Part shown: positions 63,701 to 64,000 of the stretch, in pieces | How positions within the stretch are numbered: the first letter of the stretch is position 1 | Layout: each line of letters begins with the position of its first letter | Source of the DNA: Methylophilaceae bacterium | GTDB lineage: Bacteria; Pseudomonadota; Gammaproteobacteria; Burkholderiales; Methylophilaceae | Length of the DNA stretch: 64,000 nt | Direction: 5' to 3' | NCBI GenBank assembly: GCA_028342535.1 | Contig: JAOLWQ010000005.1 | Coordinates: 1 to 64,000 of the forward strand | Notes under the pieces: generated by a model | Seen by the model: only the letters and a program-made list of their open reading frames with translations | What the model was told of the DNA's origin: nothing | Database searches by the model: none | Made by a program: the position numbers and the translations under genes

Positions 63701-64000
63701 GGTAATGAGATTAGTTACAAACGCTAATGGTGAAAAAGTGGTTGTTTCAAGAAATGGAGAATTTATCATTGAAGATGAGTCCGGAAGAGAGCGAGAGTCA
63801 CACAAGGTCCCTTACGGCGCAACTTTATTAGCAGATGATGCTCAGACTGTAAAAGCTGGAATGGTTATAGCTACTTGGGATCCGCACAATAGGCCAATTA
63901 TTTCTGAACATGAAGGAATTGCAAAGTTCGAAAATGTTGAGGAAGGTGTAACCGTAGCTAAACAAATAGATGACGTTACTGGGTTATCAACACTTGTTGT
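60792..64000 (+). CDS. rpoC: DNA-directed RNA polymerase subunit beta', 3'-partial at window edge
   Basis: [10 protein letters not shown]...; zinc site region '[22 protein letters not shown]'; active-site '[12 protein letters not shown]' (tttaatgcagattttgatggagaccaaatggctgttcac). Frame open to 64000. Confidence 0.98.
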   Translation, partial: MKALLDLFKQTTQQQEFDAIKIALASPEKIRSWSFGEVKKPETINYRTFKPERDGLFCAKIFGPTKDYECLCGKYKRLKHRGVICEKCGVEVTLSKVRRERMGHIDLASPVAHIWFLKSLPSRLGMVLDIPLRDIERVLYFEAYMVTEPGMVPELKKGQLLSEDDYLAKVEEFGDEFNAVMGAAGVKELLKSIKINDVVEELHAELKATSSEAKQKKLAKRLKVLEAFKSSGIKPEWMILDILPVLPPELRPLVPLDGGRFATSDLNDLYRRVINRNNRLRRLLDLRAPEIIVKNEKRMLQESVDSLLDNGRRGKVMTGANKRPLKSLADMIKGKGGRFRQNLLGKRVDYSGRSVIVVGPQLKLHQCGLPKKMALELFKPFIFNKLEILGLATTIKAAKKKVEEEGPEVWDILEDVIREHPVLLNRAPTLHRLGIQAFEPVLIEGKAIQLHPLVCAAFNADFDGDQMAVHVPLSLEAQMEARTLMLASNNILSPANGEPIIVPSQDIVLGLYYLTREKIAAKGEGMKFADVDEVRRAYDNGDADLHARATVRINEYELNFDNSTTLKVNRYETTIGRALLSEILPAGLPFDLINRSLKKKEISKLINVGFRKIGIRDTVILADNLKNMGYKYATKSGMSITVHDMKIPAEKEQLLGAARSEVQEIEDQYSSGLVTQGERYNKVVDIWGRTGDKVADAMMKQLQDEPVMDVNNKPVKDEKGNPMRQESFNAIYMMADSGARGSAAQVRQLAGMRGLMARPDGSIIETPITANFRDGLNVLQYFISTHGARKGLADTALKTANSGYLTRRLVDVTQDLVVTELDCETDEGLLTKALVKGGETVTPLSDRILGRVSALDIINPETQEILYNAGILLGEDEVEKIEALGIDEITVRTALTCKTRYGICAKCYGRDLGRGNLINQGESVGVIAAQSIGEPGTQLTMRTFHIGGAVSRAASVSQIENKSAGKVRYKVMRLVTNANGEKVVVSRNGEFIIEDESGRERESHKVPYGATLLADDAQTVKAGMVIATWDPHNRPIISEHEGIAKFENVEEGVTVAKQIDDVTGLSTLV

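Overview
The window is AT-rich, gene-dense bacterial chromosome with essentially no mobile DNA. Gene content and order (hda/purM, lptFG/pepA, resB/ccsB, mla operon, murA-his-tat-petABC-sspAB, tRNA-tuf-secE-nusG-rplKAJL-rpoBC) indicate a streamlined betaproteobacterium. A Methylophilales/OM43-like organism is my inference, not demonstrated. The only accessory-looking stretch is the LPS/glycan segment at about 1-5.3 kb, which holds a compositionally distinct methyltransferase gene that looks frameshifted. The rest is core housekeeping. I found no CRISPR array, defence island, prophage, transposon or clearly novel multi-gene system. The observations most worth a second look are small: (i) the frameshifted Zn-ribbon methyltransferase; (ii) an RDD-family gene whose conserved N-terminus lies upstream of any canonical start codon, with an ATA start candidate in an ATAA stop/start overlap; (iii) a 43-aa DUF2256-like zinc-ribbon ORF inside the his operon, absent from the ORF track; (iv) a 24-bp perfect palindrome and a possible SD-sequestering hairpin upstream of ahpC; (v) an attenuator-like terminator followed by a long hairpin between rplL and rpoB. 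All coordinates and motifs were read by eye. No database search or folding was run.
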